From: Aphis gossypii
Lineage: Eukaryota > Arthropoda > Insecta > Hemiptera > Aphididae
Assembly: GCF_020184175.1 (NCBI RefSeq)
Contig: NC_065532.1
Span: 43,730,287-43,794,286 of the forward strand
Direction: 5' to 3'
Length of the DNA stretch: 64,000 nucleotides
Shown here piece by piece: positions 1-13,912 of this stretch (its first letter is position 1; every line of letters begins with the position of its first letter). The translations under genes and the position numbers were made by a program. The notes under the pieces were generated by a model. The model was given only the letters and a program-made list of their open reading frames with translations, had not been told where the DNA came from and did not search any database.

Positions 1-3000
1 GATATTATGATTAAAGATTTACATTTTTTTCTCTTTAATACATTTATACTTGATTTATTCTAGTCATGTTTGAAATCCTGAACAAATATTTGTTTACATT
101 ATATTATGTTCATATGTCTATTATTTCCTTTTGACTATTTGGAAATTTACTGCGCGTTCCTTACTATTTTATACGATTAAAGATATATTAATATGATAGT
201 TATACGACTATATATACAAAGAATATTTTACGTAATTTACGTATTTTACGTCATTGATGAAATTACTTGTAGTAGATGTGTCAAATAGAAATTCATTAAT
301 AAATTCAATATCATTGTAAATGTCCTAAAAACGTAATAATGTTTTAATTTTTCCTGATTGTTTGGAAAGTGCTAACAATATTTTACTTTTAACCTTCGAA
401 AGTTCAAATTAGATCCAATAATTCGGTATCAGAAATCAAAATTTAGTATTAAAAGTCAATCAGAATCTAAAATTAAATTATATTTATTTTATTGAAGATT
501 TGTATAAGTATATCATTTTTAGTTAGATATTTTTGTATAGGAATATTGCATAAAACATACTTCTTAAAATACTAAAACCAGCAAAATTATGACTGTAAAA
601 AAATTTTAATGCTATAATTTTGTTTTAAATTTAAATTAAATAATCAAACACAATTTAAGTCTGAAATAATAAGTGTAGACATATAAATAGACTAACTGTA
701 TATTATGATACATTATGTATATTATAGGCACTACATTACAACCACCCGTTTCTTTAAAAGCCAAAGGAAATCGCTATATATGTCACAATCTCCTCCTCCG
801 CCACATCACTAAATCTGAACGGATATCGCTATACACATAATATATATGAGTGCACATACTGCTGAAAAACGTATTATGCCACTATAAATATAATGTGCAC
901 GTATACACTATATACTATGGTATTATATGACTTGACGTCGGGCTTATCCATATCTGATCATTTTCTTATATCTAAGGATATTATAGAGACACCTACTGAC
1001 ATCGAATTATATAATATTATGTTAATTTTTTCCATGAAATTATGGAGATTCTAAAGATTTTATTAATAAGCTGTTTATTTGCGTTCTGACAAAATCGAAA
1101 TGATAAATGATTTATTGTGATTGTGTTTTATATATTATATTATATACGAATATCCAATAATCCAATAATAATTGTCACTACTGCATAGATTTCTAAGGTA
1201 TAATTTAATGCATGTATATATTGTTTATACATTTATTTTTTGTTTCTCCTTTATTATTCCAAAGTTATAGTGAAGAACTAATTATAGATAATGGCTTGTA
1301 AAAGATTTTTTTTTTTTAGTACCCTAAACTTTTATATTGAAATTGTTAATATAGTGAACATCGCTACTTATAACTCTTCGAACTCTTTTACCTTATTGAT
1401 TGATCTTCGGGTGACCGTTCAGAACAATATTTTAAAAGACTTAATTACACTCAAAGCAGTAAACAATTAACATTGTTTGATCATATTATGTTTTTTTATA
1501 TTTTCGAATTTTATATTTGAATTGCATTAATTGAATTTTTTTAATTTTTAAGGAATGTCTCATCATTACGAGGGATCCTCGTAATCTTCTTTGCTGCCAT
1601 AGATCTAATATTACATTATTAGCATATTTAAAATACACAATTTTTCACAATGTCACATATTATTTGGTTATTTAAAAAATCTATTCAAAGAAAGCGGTTA
1701 TATTAATGGGCCCCACAGAACAATATACTATTATTAGGGTAATTAAACTTGTGTAAAAGATAATCGACATAGTATGAGGTACTTAAAATTTTTTTAACAA
1801 CTATGTATTAATTCATATACAAGTGGTAAGTGGCATAAACATGAACTTTTTATAATAAAAAAGCCAGGAAGAATTAATTATAAAATAAAACACAGTAAGT
1901 ATACGAGTGGGTATTTTTGTACTAGCTATGAGAGTAGGTAGCAATAATATTTGTTATTTACAATAATTTTACATAAAATAATAATATCTTACATTAGAAA
2001 TTATTTTTATACAATTATATTATATTTTGGTTATCAGAGATAACACTAATAACAGTTTTTATAGACTTCTGCAATTATAATAGATACGATCAATTAGTGT
2101 AGAAATAAAATGTTGATAACATTTTTTATCCATTTTTTTTTTTTTTTAATTTGAAAAACGATTTCTACCAATTAAATGTCTATAAAAGAAGTTGAAAAAT
2201 TTGTAACGTTTAATTAAATCGGGTTGGCTGAGTAATAAATCCTATAATATTGATGGAAATTTCGAACTAAGTATAATATAATAGGTAATTTTTTAACATC
2301 GACACCATAGAGAATCTTTAGACGAAGCATTAAATGAATCATTAAACGCAAATAAAGAGATAGCAATAAAAGAGAGCAATTCAACTCAGAAGATACGAAA
2401 TTATTACTGTTAGGTACCTATTTGAATTATGAATCGGTAAAACGAGAACGCGCATTATAAGAAGAATATATCTTACAGTACTTACGTGAAACGGTTATAG
2501 TGTATCTTGTTTGGATATATATTACCCTTGCACAGCAAGGAATGATAAATTATTACGAGTGTAATGACTATGATATCTCAAAACTCATATTTATTATTAA
2601 AAATTATAATGTAAACTCTAGACATTTATCATCGGCAGTAAAATCGATGCCTCGAACGAACAAAAACAACGTAACGCTACGTCAGTATACGCACGTAACG
2701 TATAATATCTAATTAGAAATATTAAATGTGTAAGTTGTTGTTATTGAACAATCTAAAGTCAATAGTGTGTTTAGCGCTATCGAATTAATAATTCACTTAT
2801 AATTTTGTAAATTTCAATAATTAATTTTAATTGGGACGTGTTCTGCTGATGTATGGCACAACTCAGTTACCTAGAATAATAATGTAATGTTGTTAGAAAA
2901 TAAAATTACGGTAACAATTATTAATAATTATGCCGTCGAAGAAAATGTTTAATAATTTTCTCTAAAAACTATCTATCATACAATATTACGTTATATTTTT

Positions 3001-5649
3001 ATTATTATTTTCAAGTTAAATGAGCTGTTATTATTTAAGAGAACGAGAAGTCATATTAAATCCTATAACTAATATTTCAACTAATTGTATTTACTCAAAT
3101 GATTATATTTTACCTAATAATTCATTACATCCAATTTTGTATAATTTAAAACATTATGGAACCTAAGTAATAATTAATAAGATATATTTTCATAATAATT
3201 TGTATTCAATAAAAGATATTGAATAAAAAATAATTTATTTTATCCAACTATATTAAAATAGTATTAACATACTAAGGTCAATTAGAATTACATTATTTTT
3301 TCAATAACATTTTATTTTTATAATGTTAATTTTTACTAAAGAAGATTAAATGTGTAATATTAATCTGCAAATTGAAATATAAATTTGTTACGAGAAAAAA
3401 CGTTTGAGCCCAATAGAGTTTATTTTTTTCTTTTATTCTTTATTTAACATTTAAAATTTAATTCAAAAAGTAGTCAAAAATGTGCATTTAAAAAAAAATC
3501 CAGTTTATCTGATTTTAGTGATAGTGGTTTGATAAAGATTTATGATTTATTATATTATATTTTAACTAGATCACATTTTATTAAGTGTATTGTGTTATAT
3601 TAATAAAGGATAAAATGTAAAGATTTCGTTAGAAAAATGAAGCGCAGAACATATCGAAAGCTACAATTACATTTGTCTGTTTATAATAATATATAATGCT
3701 GTATTTCTGTGTAACATGTTTATTGTATATCACCAATATTAAAGAAATTTGTTTTCAACCCATACATCATAAATCAAACCTAAAAATACATCAATAAAAG
3801 TTTTTTTTAGTAGTAGGTATGAAATAAAAATATATAAAAATATATGTGCACATATTATAAAAGCTGCTGCTATAGCGTTTAATCTTCCATTTACATTATA
3901 CGTCCCATTGCGTTTTATATATTTGTAAAAAAAAAATACAAATTATATATGTACTATATAGGTATACATTTTAAATTCTGAAACTGTGTTTTTGTGTATC
4001 CTTTTTTCTGTTTGGTTACTCAATTTTCTTAACAGCAATAGTTATATGCTATATATGGCATATTCATCTATAGAATACAATTTAATATTATTATCTTTAA
4101 AAGCCAGGCTTTATAGACTCGCGAAACAACGATAAGTCGACAATGATTTCTATTTTCAGTACAATCGTCTCACATCCACGTAAAATTGTAGAGTACATTA
4201 TTATTTTTATTATCGGTCCAAAAATCGATTTTTGGAGCTACAGAAGATTTCGATATAAATAATGGGTGTAGAGTAATGCTTCAAAAATGTTTTCTAAAAA
4301 ATATAATAAATACGTTGCGAGTTATCTATTATATAATGTGATAGATAATGTTTAAAATGTTGACCATAATTATTATTTTTATTTTTCATTTAAATAAAAT
4401 ACTTTATGACAGTTTCATCAAAATTAATTTCATACGATTTTTTTGAACTCTAAATATATGCACATAAATATCTTATATTAGATATTAGAATAGTTTGAAA
4501 TTTAGCGAATCGTTTTCAATACTCAAGGCATTATTTCATTTTAATTAATTAGCAATTTATATCTATGTATGTCGTTATTATTATGATCCAAGTGTATTTT
4601 TACTCATTAGTACTAAAAGTTCAAGAGAATATTTAATAGTCCTTTTTTGAAGTGATTAATATAATATAATCAATTATTCTCTAAATGTGTGTATACCTAT
4701 TAATGTGTAATTGTGATCATAACTTAATTGTTTATTAATTTAATATATTATGTTATTGCCCCCACCCCTTATATTGCTAACAAACTTTTCGCGTAATTAA
4801 ACGAAATATACCATTTAAACTGTTAAATGTACAATACTATTTTTTTTTTATTTTTTTTTAATTAAATTTATTATAATAAATATAGGTTCTAATCTAGTAT
4901 TGCCATGATAGCACGCTGTGAAAATATAATAACCACAAAACGTATTTATGCGATAACACTGAGTGATAAATTACATTCAGCTAGGTATAACCTGATTAAA
5001 TATATGGCATTTGATTTTGAAAGATAACTTAGATAACAAAGTGGCTTCCATATTATATGCCATAATTTTATAATATTTTACTTAATATCAAAAAATAGTT
5101 CTTTCCATCAAAAAGCCGAACAATAATAGGTATAATTTAAATGTAATAAATTATGGACATCAATTAAAACGCATGATTTATTATGTTATACTTTTTCCAC
5201 AATAGCTCAATTTAAAATGGACTTATTTAAATTTCAACATACCAACTTAAAACAGTAAAAATTGTCAATTTCATCAACTAAAAAAAAAAATTGTCTACAT
5301 AATATTTTCTACCTAATCAATTTTAGAAATGTAATGTTTTCTATTTATAATTTTTGATTTTTTAAGCAAAATTTAGAAATATTATGTCTTAATCATATCG
5401 AAATTCTAAAACATCATAAAAACTGAACTGAAAAAAAATATTTAGTCTGTAACTCGTGTAAATGAAGATTCAATACAGTCAAACTCCATACTCATATAAT
5501 AATATATAACAGTAAAATATTAATTTGGATTTATGATTTAAGAAAATGCAAAACATTGATGCGGAAACGTATACAGATTATGGTGATGTAAAAATATTAT
5601 TATACTTTTATTATAATATATTAAACTGTAAGACTGTGCTTAGCGATAA
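1..5649. other. AT-rich intergenic DNA, no gene seen
   Basis: Both strands are dense in stop codons and homopolymer A/T runs. The only longer plus-strand frame (2500-2712) starts at a non-ATG codon, has no splice context and has the base composition of its surroundings. I see no RNA gene or structured element. Confidence 0.7.
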
Positions 5650-5898
5650 GCGAGTAAACTAGTTTATATTTTTGTTCGTCAGAGGGAAAACATCGCTCTT
5701 GAACTTGACCAACTACGAGCGGCCTTGTGCACACCGTTATCCGTAAAACATTATCTAGTAGCCGGTTTCGTTTTGGTCACTGCCGAAAGGACGACAATGA
5801 CCACGACGACGGTCACGGCTGAGGCCGCTCTCTATTTAATAATGATAATAATATGTGGAACACTAGCGATGGTGAGCGGTGGCGACGCATGGATGTGA
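5650..5898 (+). other. GC-richer open stretch, possible exon or promoter island
   Basis: An 82-codon frame without stops runs from just after TAA 5647-5649 to TGA 5896-5898, in DNA visibly richer in C and G than its flanks. A possible acceptor CAG ends at 5682 after a T-rich run, in phase with the frame. The first in-frame ATG is at 5797 and would give 33 residues. The translated stretch has a threonine/valine-rich part and then a hydrophobic one (LYLIMIIICGTLAMV). It could be a terminal exon or simply a CpG-containing promoter region. No family is recognised. Confidence 0.2.
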
Positions 5899-6813
5899 CC
5901 TGTTTAACTAGAACCATGTTCCACTTTTTACGTAAAATTCCGGTCAAATTTAATAAACGTATAGTAAACATTAGATATAATAATAAATAATAAATAGGTG
6001 TACTAAATACATTGCTAACCTTATTTTAAATCCATACTCCCTACACCGTATAGCTTTTCGACGTCTTTTAAGTATTTCCACCAGTAAGTTAATCCGTAAT
6101 TTTTTGTATTTCATATCACATGGTAAACGTTTTTTATAATGATAAGTGATAACTATTACGTCACTGTACTACTTGCATTATGCAAGCTCAATATTAGTGG
6201 TCAGTAAGATATTGATTTTATGGAATATAAAAAAAAAACACTAAATTAAGATATTATTAACGAGACAGTGAATTTAAAAAAATCTACATGCACATTAACT
6301 GAAATGTTTTGTTACATATAAAATGTTATGAATGATGTGTATTGGTATACTGTATAGTATATAATATATCCAAAAAGTTTTTAAACAATATGAGTTTATA
6401 ATTACAAGAGTTTTAAAAGTATCATTGACAAGGGTGTAAATCTATACCTTTAAAAGATTTTTATCCCGTTTTTGTTTTTCAAAGTATTTAGTTTTAAACT
6501 ATAGAAATTTTACCGAGCATTAATACTATTATTGTGTGTGTTTATTAATTACGTATTTTTGGTTATGTTACATTACCGCACTCAGGAAACCAAACTTCCT
6601 ACTGTATATAATATAGTCGAACCAAGTGGAAGTACAGATTTTGATTATTTTCGATGATGTCATTGTACAAAAAGTAACAAGTTCTCGAGTCATACGATAA
6701 ACATATTATTGTATACTATTTTATTCAATATTGGTGCGTTATTTGACCTCTCTGAGTATCAAAATCAAAAAATTCATAATCGCGCATTTTATTCCTAAAG
6801 GTTGTATACGTAC

Positions 6814-6937
6814 CTCTGCCGACGGCTCTAGAAGGCCCACCTAACGACGGCCACGGCCAACCTAGAGCTCCATGCGTGGCTATCAACAGCAAAAACTGTA
6901 ACAGCAGCGATTTTGGCGACGACGTTACCAGGTTCAT
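6814..6937 (-). CDS. candidate first coding exon with signal peptide, secreted protein
   Basis: On the minus strand an ATG at 6937 in fair context (gaccATGA) opens a 41-codon exon. Residues 1-9 are polar, 10-26 form a hydrophobic core (SLLLQFLLLIATHGALG), and a signal-peptidase site is plausible near residue 26, followed by WPWPSLGG. The frame meets a canonical donor, GGCAGAG|gtacgtat, with the intron starting at 6813. The exon ends with one base of a split codon, phase 1, which is common for signal-peptide exons. The DNA is GC-rich relative to its flanks. Downstream exons would be at lower coordinates, but none could be joined with confidence. The protein family is not recognised. Confidence 0.45.
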
Positions 6938-6963
6938 GGTCGTCTGTGATTAGGACCGGATGA

Positions 6964-7236
6964 TCACCGACCGTTGTGCGGCATTCGAGATAATGTATTG
7001 TAATAAAATATTACTTCCGTGACACAGGGATATCCACTACTATTTGGACGACGATGGATTGTAACTTTTCCGTGTAGGACAACCGTTAGTTTATTGCAAT
7101 ATTGTAGGTGACGCGTGCAGACGACCGGCCCGAACTGAACTGAAACGACACCTCTTCCGTTTCTGACTGGTACCGTACAGATGTACAGTGGGAAGACCGG
7201 TTCCGCGTCGTCGCTTGTAGCCATAGCCGCTGACAT
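6964..7236 (-). other. upstream open frame or 5' leader of the signal-peptide exon
   Basis: A 90-codon ATG-initiated frame (starts MSAAMATSDDAEPV) lies directly upstream of the candidate signal-peptide exon on the same strand and stops 27 bases before that ATG. The DNA is GC-rich like the exon. It could be an upstream ORF in a 5' leader or an unrelated first exon. The peptide has no domain or membrane segment that I recognise. Confidence 0.25.
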
Positions 7237-8103
7237 AGTATTTTCATAATTTTTTTCTGTTCGCTTTTTTTATTATCATTATTATTTCATATCAGTGACT
7301 AGGGCGTGATTTTGGAAATATACTAAAAAAAAAGAATCAAATAATCACAACAACAACAATAATAATAATAATAAAACATTTTGTGCACAATTATTATTTT
7401 TATATTTATCTATAACTAATTTGGTCATCTTAAATAATAAAATCGAATAAAAATACTGATAAATTATAATGCTGTTGTAATACTCCTGTTTTTTAAAGTC
7501 GAAATGACCAAATAGTAAATACATTTTTTGACAATATTGTCTAGATAAACAAATGAAGATGAAAATTTAAATTCTTATCTAGTCAATATTGCAATAGGTT
7601 TTTTTTTAAAAAAAAATTCGAAAAATTAATTCATTGCATTTAACTATTTTGATTCGACTTCAATAATGCTTAAGCGTACGCCATTTGAATAAAAACTAAT
7701 GTTAAAGAAGAACACTTAATATATTATTGTTTATCTATTTGTCTTCATTAATAAAATAAATGTTTATCTTTACTCAAATATATTGATATTAATTTTTTAT
7801 GTTTGTATTTTGTAAAGAATAAAAAAACTGCGAGAAGACTATAATACATTCAACATGACCTTAAGTACCATATCACTATGATTCACCCTTAGTATCTCCG
7901 TAAAAAATCAATAAATGTAAACGTGTTTTTAATAAGTATGGAAATTCTGATTGAATGGCATATAATTCGATTTTTTTTTTAAAAAATTCAAAACAATATT
8001 TTTTTATGCTATCAATTTTTTTAATTTTTCAAAATAGTCATTTTGTTGATTATCTTTTTTTAAAAACAGTTATAAAAAAATTATTAAAATTAAATAAAAA
8101 TAA
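7237..8103. other. AT-rich non-coding
   Basis: Poly-A/T tracts and a short (AAT)n run near 7355-7375. Nothing else is supported. Confidence 0.6.
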
Positions 8104-8861
8104 ACCAAGTGAGAGGAAATTGTGTTTATGAATATGTAAGAAAAAAAGTATTTGTAACCAGATTATAGGTAACTCGAGGATAACGCAATTTTACCTATTT
8201 CCAAAAGTCGAGATATTAATTTGTTGATAAATTAGAACGATGTTTTTCATAATTGGGATATTTGATTCCATAGCTATAAGCAGCTTGTCTATGACTAGTT
8301 GTTTCGGAAGTAACATATCACCATATCGAAGTATTCATATACCAGGTACCTACTGAGAAAGTATGAGTCATTTTTAAATATTTAACAATATATAAGGTAC
8401 GAAACAAAATGTTATAGCTAAAGACAAAACACAATAAATGAATAATTTTAATTATAATCTACAAAATTGCAATACGCGTAGTTAATATTATTATTACCGT
8501 GAGATTAAGCCTCATTTCGTAATTTTTTAGGTTCAATTCATGATAATAAAAATACTTAAAAATAAGTAGGTAACCAGTTTCACTGTTCAGTGAACGATAA
8601 GACACAGCTATTGTTAATTATATTTAAATCAAAACTTAAAGTTACGTATGTATAAGTATTGTCAGTCTAAAATAGACATTTTATAATTTAAATGTGAAAC
8701 AATTAATTTTTTTTTTTTATTAATATGAATTGACATTTGTCATACAAAATACCAATTATTAAAAATTTAAATTTTTTAACCTTAACTGAAAACTTCATTA
8801 ATTACTAGTTGTTTAAAGATTGTCATAAAAAATTGAAAAACGTTATTTCCTCTCACTTGGT
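8104..8861. mobile_element. non-autonomous DNA transposon with perfect terminal inverted repeats
   Basis: The left end AACCAAGTGAGAGGAAAT (8103-8120) is matched exactly in reverse complement at 8845-8862, 18 of 18 bases. Taking the element as ACCAAG...CTTGGT, both sides are flanked by TAA (8101-8103 and 8862-8864), a 3 bp target-site duplication as left by PIF/Harbinger-type elements. The 758 bp interior is AT-rich and has no transposase frame, so it must be mobilised in trans if at all. Superfamily assignment rests only on the duplication length and sequence. Confidence 0.8.
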
Positions 8862-8864
8862 TAA

Positions 8865-9000
8865 TATATATATTATATATAATATATATATATACACACC
8901 ATTATATACACACCATAATATATAATACAAATACAATATATTATATTATATACATTATATGTTTTAAAAAAAGATGATCAACAAAATGGCTATCTTGAAA
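8865..9000. repeat. AT/TATA-rich low-complexity tract
   Basis: Alternating TATATA runs with short TACACACC interruptions directly follow the inverted-repeat element. Confidence 0.7.
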
Positions 9001-12000
9001 ATTACATAATTGCATAAAAAAAATGTTTTGATTAAATTAAAAACGAATCACTTTTACTGTTTCAAAATTTGAATACAAAAATAAAAATATTCACAAAAAA
9101 ACACATACAAATATACAAATTTATAAATTCATCATTCCGCTTTTCAAAAATGTAATCACTTAAAATGATTAGTATACATAATAAATATTTTTTATTTTTA
9201 TTATTTTACAATTAGGTATTTGTACAATACGTAGCTCAATAAGCAGATGTGATATTATTACGTAACAATAGTTTTTTTTTTTTTAGAAATCACTCTCTGG
9301 TGATACTTAGCTAGCAACTAGAGTCTAGACTCTAGATGTTTGTTTTTTTTTTTAAATTTATAAAAACAAATCACGGTACCAGTTCCTTAATATACATAAT
9401 AATATGTGATACAATTATAATATTGTTAATAATAATTAATTAGAAACTCTTAGTGAACTTCAATTATAAAACAAACGAATTAAAAAGTTTAAGTTGGTGA
9501 TTATTAAACTAATAACACAAAAATTAAAAATCATAAAATAAGAATTCAAATAATACTACGAATATGGAAAACAATAACTTAATATTTCCCTAATTAATAG
9601 TAATATGACAATATGAATGAAAATGGTAACCGAACTCACGAGATATGGTTGTCATTATAACTGAAGATAGGGAATAGAATATAAGATAAATTAATGAAAA
9701 CGTAATATACCTATATTAATATTAATTATAAATATTACTACGAATATAGTACTTATAATCAATAGCAATACCTATACAAAGTGATTTGTTTGTTACAAAT
9801 TATAATGATATAAATTGAAATAATATTATATTGATTTTATTGCCTATTTAAAAGTTGAAAAGGAGACAAATTTAGTAATTAAATTATTATTAATTTATAC
9901 AGTTGGATCATTTGGAGGTTAAACCACTTAAAAATAAAAATCATTACCACAATGAAGATTTTTGTGTTTTATCATGTTGGGTATAATTGGTGAAGTAAGA
10001 GGTACAGTATAAATAATTATGAGTTACGTTTGTGAATTGTGCAAATGTATACAATACGTACAGTATTTTATATGTGCATATGTGTTCCGTCATATACTAT
10101 AGATAGTTTTTTACAAATATTGTATAAAACATAGGTAGTGAACTAAAAATTTTGTAAAATTATTTATTAGCATAGGCTATAGGACAAACTAAATAAATTA
10201 ATTAAAACAACTATACTTATGCTCTTGCCTCTATTATAATATTTACTCAATCTATTAAAAATTAGAACAATTATATCAGATATTTGTTGCTACAATAATA
10301 TAGAAAGATTTTTGAAAACGGCCAATTTATGAATCTAAAATGGGTGATATATTTTTAATGATAAATTAATTATACAAATTTACATTGGTGATCGAAATAG
10401 GGCACTGATCGAAAATAATTATTTCAAAATAGCTATAAAAAAGGGGAAAGATTTATTTTTATCAAAAATGGTCTTGCTTACATACGTATACTGAAATTCT
10501 TTTATTATATGTACATTGAATCAAGTTTTTACTTATTTGGTGAAGTTTCCAGGAGTCAGGTATCCAGATAAATTGAATACGTCAAAAGAAGACCCTACTC
10601 AAAAAAGTGTAGGAATAAGTTGAATTCTGTGTAAAATATTTACCATGCATTAAAATAAATAAACAACATTGCTATAAACTGCCAAATTCAGTGGACATTT
10701 ATTAACCAAAATACTTTTAAGTTTAGATCGCAAAACTCAAGCCTTAATGTAGAAAGGTCAACAATAAAAATCCCTGATAACGGAAATGCACAAGAACCTA
10801 AGTTAAATGGTGTGGTATAATAAAGTTGATAACAATTTTGTATTACTTTTTCCATATTCGCTTGGATGAGTGTTTTGAACTCAAATTCAATTCGAATTTA
10901 GTTAGATAAATTCTAAATGTACAATTACGTATGAGTCTAATCTGTGGGAGGATTGGCACGCAAGGTGAGGCTGTGACTATGTCGATAGAACTGTAATCTA
11001 TACTCTAAAGTCATATTTGGATATCACACGTTTTTGTTAATATATACATAAATAAACAAGTTATTTGGGTGAACAGTGAACTAGTTTAGTAAGACCCACA
11101 GACCCGATAAATATAATAATGTGTGTTAGTATATTGTGCATGGGAGGAGCTAAATTCTTATTATTATCATTATTATAATTATTATTATCTTTAATGTAAA
11201 TAAGCTTAATCATCCCCACAATCATTATAATAATCGGCGATTACAGATAATAAATTTTTAGTTGACGTCTGTACGTCTATTACACCTATAAATAATATTC
11301 TTACTCAGACCTGTTTAATTAACATTTCTTGTGACAATTTGAGTTTGTAATAATATCTTTGTATGATTTAAATAGGTAAGGTATTTCCATTGTTTTTAAA
11401 AGTAGGTAAGTCATTTAAGTAGTTCCATTTCAATGAATATACTTTGGGGGGGGGGATTTAAGTAATAAATATAATATATAATACTATTAAATTATTATTG
11501 TATATATACGTATCTATATAATATATTACTATAATAATATACATATAAACATTTTTAACGATGTGTATTGATATGTAAGAAGAAAGTCCATTTACCGCGT
11601 ATTTTTTTTCATAAGAATTGAGATTATTAAACGTTTGAATGTACTAAAGCCTAAATGTATTAAATTAATTAACTTGTGGACTATTAAGTACGTTTTATAA
11701 TAATTCGAGTAGTTTAACACAGAATTGAAACATAAGTTAAAAATAATATTTGCAAAATAGGTTTTAATTTAAAACAGTTACCTTGAAAAATTTGATGTTC
11801 GTAGTATCCATTTGTTTACGTCCTAATGAAAATAATAAAATCTATCATCAATAACATAACCTTAAGTCATCAATGTGTACAACTTTATTACTCAGCCAAC
11901 TTAAATGTATTATTTATTGTGTATACTTCTTATATTATTGGATATATAAGCACTACAGCACATGATATTCTTAAAAGGTAAGAAAATTAAAACAGAATGG

Positions 12001-12600
12001 CTATATTGCAAAAAAAAATAATTAATTTCCATGGAAGAAAAACGACCAATATAAAATTGTATTGACATTTGGATTTGGTATACACAATTTCCAAGTACAA
12101 TAAAAACACTCAAATCACGTATAATATTACGATCACGTAATCACGTAATTTATTGTTTAAAATAGGAAAAACGAATTTCCCCGAACTTTTGGTACTGTGT
12201 GCAGGTATAACATTTTGAAAACGATCATGGACGACAATATTAAATTGCATTACGCACGACCAACGTCATACGCCCTCGAAGAAACACTATAGGTAATTAT
12301 CATAATGTAGGTATACATTATAATATAGTATTGTACACGATGACCTGTGTCTTATCCTTATTATAATATTATGTTAGTATAATATATACCATTGAAGAAT
12401 CGTTTCAAACCCTTATTATATAATATCAATTTCGTATTGGATCGAAAGGAATAGTGGTTACTGGTTACTAGCTAGTCAGGATAATGATAACGGGTTTATC
12501 AAAGACATTATAATAGTATTATAATATTTGCGACGATCAAATAAAAACCGCAGGTATGACATTATTATCTAAATAATAATAGTATATCACTATTAATATT
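9001..12600. other. AT-rich intergenic DNA, no gene seen
   Basis: It holds an 18 bp perfect palindrome, CTAGAGTCTAGACTCTAG (9318-9335), a ten-G run (11446-11455), and a somewhat GC-richer patch at 12160-12292 with a 43-codon open frame whose first ATG is at 12227. None is enough to call a gene. Confidence 0.55.
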
Positions 12601-12726
12601 TAATCCAATACAGGTACTAAGTTCGGCAACACAAACAGATTTGACAGAACTATTTTGCGATGAACCTCGCTGTTTGACGATTAATTAATATTAATCAAAC
12701 GGTTTCAAACGCGAACAACGGAGACG

Positions 12727-12748
12727 ATGGCGATCAAGCTTACACGCG
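12727..12748 (+). CDS. candidate first coding exon, phase 1 donor
   Basis: ATG at 12727 sits in a strong start context (gacgATGG) and is followed after seven codons (MAIKLTR) by GCG|gtgagt, a near-consensus donor. The 130 bases upstream are richer in CG dinucleotides than their surroundings, as expected of a 5' leader. No downstream exon could be joined, so this remains a start-exon candidate for an unidentified plus-strand gene. A chance match is possible because the exon is only 22 bases. Confidence 0.3.
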
Positions 12749-13738
12749 GTGAGTCGAATATACTAATATATTATATGCGTAAGCTCTAATGATTTTATCA
12801 ACACTTTAAAAAATATATAATAATGAACGTCAGATAGTTTTAATTTTATTTCGGAAAACCATGACAACAAAAATGCAACTACTAAATTATTATTACCTGT
12901 TTTAACATATTGTGATAGACATTAAATAATTTTTCATGATAAAATCAATATCATAAACATTGAAGTAATATTATTTTAAACCATTTTTTTTTTTTTTTTA
13001 ATTGTCTTAGATAATTACTCTGATTCATATAAGTATACATACATAAAAGTATGAAACATAGTAATATACGGATCTCATAAAATCATATTATGTTATAATA
13101 AATTATTTTAAATATTATACATATAGATTCAATTTTAATAATAAAACGCAAATGCACTATCGTTTAAGATAAAAGCAACTGGCGAATTTTAGAGAGTAGA
13201 GATATGAAAAACATAAATATGTGTGACGTGAAATTGCAAACCAAGTGTACGAAAGTATATTAATTGGACACCCAATTAATGAAGCAATCAATATCACTAT
13301 ATGGGTGTGACATGGGTACATTGTAATATATTATAAGCAATATATGTTCGTTCAATGTAGATGCGAATACTGGTTTGTGAAATACAGTTCTGTAGTTCAG
13401 ACTCTGTTCGGTTACAATTTAATGTTTATTATACACGATATTGTGGTTGTTGCGATATCAAATGTTATATTTCACGTTTAGAACATCGTATTGTCAGTGG
13501 AAGTTTCTTGTATAAATTTCTCATAATATTTAATATTATTATTACTCGAAATATAATGTACTGATGGATAATGGCGATGAAACAACGAATTATCTATGGA
13601 TACAAATAATACAAAGTAGAAACGTTAATTTATTTCGTGGTGATTGTTATGATAGATAGAAAAAAATATTAGTATCAAAAATTAAAAGCAATGGTGTAAA
13701 AACACGTCGGCCAATATTAGGTTAATAATAATTTAATA
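12749..13738. other. AT-rich non-coding
   Basis: A 67-codon plus-strand frame at 13361-13564 has no domain or splice support and is in AT-rich context, so I leave it uncalled. Confidence 0.55.
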
Positions 13739-13912
13739 CAGTAAGTTCCCGTTACAACGAACTCCAAGGGACCGAATTTTTTTTTCGTTATAACGAAAAT
13801 TTTGTTGTAACGAAATAGCTTTTGTATGTGGCTTTTCGGTAGGGGATCCTATAACTTTCGTTATAACGGGATTTTTCGTTGTATCGGTATTCGTTGTAAC
13901 GGGAACTTACTG
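13739..13912. mobile_element. 174 bp MITE, TA-flanked, Tc1/mariner (pogo/Tigger-like)
   Basis: The left end CAGTAAGTTCCCGTTACAAC is repeated as its reverse complement at the right end, ending CGGGAACTTACTG. The inverted ends match over about 22 bases. TA flanks both sides (13737-13738 and 13913-13914), the target of Tc1/mariner transposases. The interior carries further CGTTATAACG and CGTTGTAACG motifs in both orientations, so the whole element could fold into a hairpin. There is no coding capacity. Family placement is inferred from the CAGT ends and TA target. Confidence 0.85.
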
